Shown one piece after another: positions 3,965 to 6,637 of a stretch of 6,637 bases of DNA. Within the stretch, counting starts at the first letter, position 1, and each line of letters opens with the position of its first letter. The translations under genes and the position numbers were made by a program. The notes beneath the pieces are model-generated. The model was not told where the DNA came from, ran no database searches, and was given only the letters and a program-made list of their open reading frames with translations. The stretch is from positions 1 through 6,637 of the forward strand of contig NZ_CAMPHH010000191.1 of the NCBI RefSeq assembly GCF_946885855.1, written 5' to 3'. This stretch comes from an uncultured Actinotalea sp. Its GTDB lineage: Bacteria > Actinomycetota > Actinomycetes > Actinomycetales > Cellulomonadaceae.

Positions 3965-6088
3965 ATGCAGATCTGGCCCGGCAGGCCCTACCCCCTCGGC
4001 GCGACCTTCGACGGGACAGGCACCAACTTCGCCGTCTTCTCGGAGGTGGCAGAGCGCGTCGAGCTCTGCCTCATCGCGGACGACGGCACCGAGGAGCGGA
4101 TCGACCTCCCCGAGGTGGACGCGTTCGTGTGGCACGGCTACCTCCCCTCGGTGCAGCCCGGCCAGCGCTACGGCTTCCGCGTGCACGGCCCGTACGACCC
4201 GGCGAACGGCCACCGGTGCAACCCCGCGAAGCTCCTGCTGGACCCGTACGCCAAGGCGATCGACGGGCAGATCGACGGGCACCAGTCCCTCTTCTCGTAC
4301 GACTTCGGTGACCCGGAGTCGTTCAACACCGACGACTCGCTCGGGCACACGATGACCTCGGTCGTCATCAACCCGTTCTTCGACTGGGGCCACGACCGGC
4401 CGCCGATGCACGAGTACCACGAGAGCGTCGTCTACGAGGCCCACGTCAAGGGCCTGACGATGCAGCACCCCGGGATCCCCGAGGAGCTGCGCGGCACCTA
4501 CGCGGGGATGGCGCACCCGGCGATCATCGACCACCTGCGCGAGCTCGGGATCACGGGGATCGAGCTCATGCCGGTCCACCAGTTCGTCAACGACCCGACG
4601 CTGCAGGACAAGGGCCTGTCGAACTACTGGGGCTACAACACCATCGGCTTCTTCGCCCCGCACAACGGGTACGCGGCGTCCGCGACGCCGGGCCAGCAGG
4701 TGCAGGAGTTCAAGCAGATGGTCAAGGCCCTGCACGAGGCGAACATCGAGGTCATCCTCGACGTCGTCTACAACCACACGGCCGAGGGCAACCACCTGGG
4801 CCCGACGCTGTCCTTCCGCGGGATCGACAACGCCGCGTACTACCGGCTCGTGGACGAGGACAGGCGCCACTACTACGACACGACCGGCACCGGGAACTCG
4901 CTGCTCATGCGGCACCCGCACGTCCTGCAGCTGCTCATGGACTCGCTGCGGTACTGGGTCAACGAGATGCACGTCGACGGCTTCCGCTTCGACCTCGCCT
5001 CCACGCTGGCCCGGCAGTTCCACGAGGTCGACCGCCTGTCGGCCTTCTTCGACCTGGTCCAGCAGGACCCGGTCGTCAGCCAGGTCAAGCTCATCGCCGA
5101 GCCCTGGGACGTGGGCGAGGGTGGCTACCAGGTCGGCGGCTTCCCCCCGCTGTGGAGCGAGTGGAACGGCAAGTACCGCGACACGGTGCGGGACTACTGG
5201 CGCGGCGAGCCGGCGACACTGGCGGAGTTCGCGAGCCGCCTGTCCGGGTCCTCCGACCTCTACGAGCACACCGGGCGCAAGCCGATCGCGTCCATCAACT
5301 TCGTCACCGCCCACGACGGATTCACGATGCGGGACCTGGTCTCCTACAACGAGAAGCACAACGAGGCCAACGGCGAGGGCAACGCGGACGGGGAGGGCCA
5401 CAACCGGTCCTGGAACTGCGGCGTGGAGGGTCCCACCGACGACGACGCCGTCGAGGCGCTGCGGTGGCGCCAGATGCGCAACCTCCTCACGACGCTGCTC
5501 ACGTCGCAGGGCGTCCCCATGATCGCGCACGGTGACGAGATCGGGCGCACGCAGGGGGGCAACAACAACGGGTACTGCCAGGACAACCCGACGACGTGGA
5601 TGGACTGGGAGCTCGACGAGGCCGCGTCGGCCCACCTGGACTTCACGCGGCGCGTGGTGCACCTGCGCCGCGACCACCCCGTGCTGCGCCGCCGCCGGTT
5701 CTTCGCGGGCAGTGCCCAGCACGGCGGCGAGTCCTCGCTCAAGGACATCGTCTGGTTCACGACGGCCGGCAAGAACATGTCCGACGCGGACTGGCAGGCG
5801 GGGTACGCCAAGGCGCTCATGGTCTTCCTCAACGGCGAGGCCATCGCCGAGCCGGACGTCCGCGGCGAGCGCGTGACGGACGACAGCTTCCTGCTGCTCT
5901 ACAACGCCGCGCCGGAGACCGTGCGCTTCACGATCCCGTCGCGCAAGTACGGGACCGTGTGGACGTGCGTCCTGGACACGGACCACAACCTGGACGAGGG
6001 CGCCGAGGTCAAGGCGGGCGACACGATCGACGTCACCGGCCGCTCCGTCGTCGTCCTCACGCGTCCCGTGGCGGGCGGAGCGGCATGA
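3965..6088 (+). CDS. glgX: Glycogen debranching enzyme GlgX (TreX-type isoamylase)
   Basis: This 707-residue cytosolic GH13 enzyme hydrolyses alpha-1,6 branches of glycogen or limit dextrin. An N-terminal CBM48-type beta domain (about 10-110) includes GTNFAVFSEVAERVELCL and QRYGFRVHGPYDP. The GH13 barrel (about 150-570) shows DVVYNH at 266-271, GFRFD with the nucleophile D343, the acid/base E379 in AEPWD, and AHDG with D451 as transition-state stabiliser. The motif GDEIGRTQGGNNNGYCQDN at 523-541 is typical of GlgX, and a C-terminal beta domain follows. All catalytic residues are present and the length is normal. The MQIWPGRPYPLGA start is the conserved GlgX N-terminus, so I prefer ATG 3965 over an in-frame GTG at 3893. 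No Shine-Dalgarno precedes it, and the five bases before ATG are C. It overlaps treY by 4 bases, so TreX is an equally valid role: supplying linear maltodextrins to TreY/TreZ for trehalose. Confidence 0.96.
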   Translation: MQIWPGRPYPLGATFDGTGTNFAVFSEVAERVELCLIADDGTEERIDLPEVDAFVWHGYLPSVQPGQRYGFRVHGPYDPANGHRCNPAKLLLDPYAKAIDGQIDGHQSLFSYDFGDPESFNTDDSLGHTMTSVVINPFFDWGHDRPPMHEYHESVVYEAHVKGLTMQHPGIPEELRGTYAGMAHPAIIDHLRELGITGIELMPVHQFVNDPTLQDKGLSNYWGYNTIGFFAPHNGYAASATPGQQVQEFKQMVKALHEANIEVILDVVYNHTAEGNHLGPTLSFRGIDNAAYYRLVDEDRRHYYDTTGTGNSLLMRHPHVLQLLMDSLRYWVNEMHVDGFRFDLASTLARQFHEVDRLSAFFDLVQQDPVVSQVKLIAEPWDVGEGGYQVGGFPPLWSEWNGKYRDTVRDYWRGEPATLAEFASRLSGSSDLYEHTGRKPIASINFVTAHDGFTMRDLVSYNEKHNEANGEGNADGEGHNRSWNCGVEGPTDDDAVEALRWRQMRNLLTTLLTSQGVPMIAHGDEIGRTQGGNNNGYCQDNPTTWMDWELDEAASAHLDFTRRVVHLRRDHPVLRRRRFFAGSAQHGGESSLKDIVWFTTAGKNMSDADWQAGYAKALMVFLNGEAIAEPDVRGERVTDDSFLLLYNAAPETVRFTIPSRKYGTVWTCVLDTDHNLDEGAEVKAGDTIDVTGRSVVVLTRPVAGGAA
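6077..6080 (+). promoter_or_regulatory. GGAG ribosome-binding site of treY inside the end of glgX
   Basis: GGAG lies 4 bases before the ATG at 6085 within the last glgX codons. With the ATGA overlap (start 6085-6087, stop 6086-6088) it supports coupled translation and fixes the treY start. Confidence 0.6.
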
Positions 6089-6637
6089 CGGACGCTCGTC
6101 AGGGGCCGGCGCGCCGTCGGCCCCCGCAGGGCCGCCCCATCCCCGTCTCCACCTACCGCCTCCAGCTCAACGCCGACTTCACCTTCGACCACGCCGCCGA
6201 GCAGGCGCCCTACGTCGCCCGCCTCGGCGCGACGCACCTGTACCTGTCCCCCGTGCTGACGGCCGCACCGGGCAGCACCCACGGGTACGACGTCGTCGAC
6301 CACGACGAGATCTCACCGACGCTCGGCGGGACCGAGGGCCTGCGCCGGCTGCACGCCGCCGCCCGCGAGCACGGCCTCGGGCTCGTCGTCGACGTGGTGC
6401 CCAACCACATGGCGGTCCCCACCCCCGTGTGGCACAACCGGGCGCTGTGGTCCGTCCTTGCCCTCGGCCCGGAGTCGCCGTACGCCGCATGGTTCGACGT
6501 CGACTGGAGCGCCGGCGACGGCGCCCTGCTCATGCCCGTCCTCGGCCGTCGCCTCGGCGCGGTCCTCGCCGCGGACGAGCTCACGCTCGACGAGGCCGTC
6601 GTCCCCGGGGCCGACGCGACCCAGCCGGTCCTTCGCT
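6085..6637 (+). CDS. treY: Maltooligosyl trehalose synthase TreY, 3'-truncated by window end
   Basis: TreY rearranges the reducing-end alpha-1,4 bond of maltooligosaccharides to alpha-1,1, giving maltooligosyl trehalose; TreZ then releases trehalose. The first 184 residues are present and the frame is open to the last base, so most of a protein usually over 700 residues long lies beyond the window. Evidence is the GH13_26-type N-terminus: PVSTYRLQLNADFTF at 20-34, LGATHLYLSPVLTAAPGSTH at 47-66 followed by GYDVVDH, then GLGLVVDVVPNHMAVP at 97-112 and SPYAAWFDVDW at 131-141. The catalytic triad is not yet reached. A basic, Pro-rich 18-residue extension precedes the fold. The start overlaps the glgX stop as ATGA, so the two form one operon. 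treZ is expected downstream but is not visible here. Confidence 0.95.
   Translation, partial: MTDARQGPARRRPPQGRPIPVSTYRLQLNADFTFDHAAEQAPYVARLGATHLYLSPVLTAAPGSTHGYDVVDHDEISPTLGGTEGLRRLHAAAREHGLGLVVDVVPNHMAVPTPVWHNRALWSVLALGPESPYAAWFDVDWSAGDGALLMPVLGRRLGAVLAADELTLDEAVVPGADATQPVLR

Noticed and set aside
3749..5986. 745-codon minus-strand frame antisense to glgX
   Set aside because: It is long but featureless, mirrors the glgX reading frame, and lacks any domain pattern; GlgX catalytic motifs make the plus strand the coding one.

Overview
The window comes from a very GC-rich bacterial chromosome: almost every third codon position is G or C. Gene content (a TreY-type trehalose pathway, a GlgX whose N-terminus is of the MQIWPG type, Shine-Dalgarno-led short operons) fits an actinobacterium, perhaps of the Cellulomonas/Micrococcales type. 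The lineage is inferred from style and protein character, not from a marker gene. I see no tRNA, rRNA, CRISPR array or mobile element.

Layout. Positions 1-1239 (+) hold the 3' part of an APC-superfamily amino-acid/polyamine permease that begins upstream of the window. A hairpin overlapping its stop codon (1234-1254) sits between it and a convergent small gene at 1289-1471 (-). That gene encodes an acidic 60-residue protein of unknown function with two DPDADP-type repeats. From 1472 to 1669 there is a divergent intergenic region holding a GGAC-N4-GTCC inverted repeat reminiscent of DosR/DevR boxes and a weak -10-like element. A tight three-gene (+) operon follows at 1670-3827: an SQR-like FAD oxidoreductase, a TusE/DsrC-family sulfur carrier and a DsrE2-type sulfurtransferase. 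A strong hairpin (3832-3879) closes it. The second (+) unit is glgX (3965-6088) followed, with a 4-base ATGA overlap, by treY, which runs off the window end at 6637.

How the genes work together. The sulfur trio looks like a minimal sulfide or sulfane-sulfur handling module. A monotopic flavoprotein with exactly two cysteines, both at SQR-type positions, would make sulfane sulfur. A DsrE2 protein and a single-cysteine TusE/DsrC-like carrier would then relay it. No Dsr, Hdr-like, TusA or rhodanese gene is in the window, so the final acceptor is unknown. The carrier lacks the second cysteine of true DsrC. The oxidoreductase C-terminus and the DsrE2 N-terminus share an IVPSF-acidic peptide written with different codons, possibly a common docking tag. 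GlgX and TreY belong to glycogen/maltodextrin turnover: GlgX/TreX removes alpha-1,6 branches and TreY (with TreZ, expected downstream) turns linear maltodextrins into trehalose.

The most interesting part is the sulfur operon, with its possible redox/hypoxia-type control, its non-canonical carrier and its shared terminal peptide. The carbohydrate genes and the permease look ordinary.
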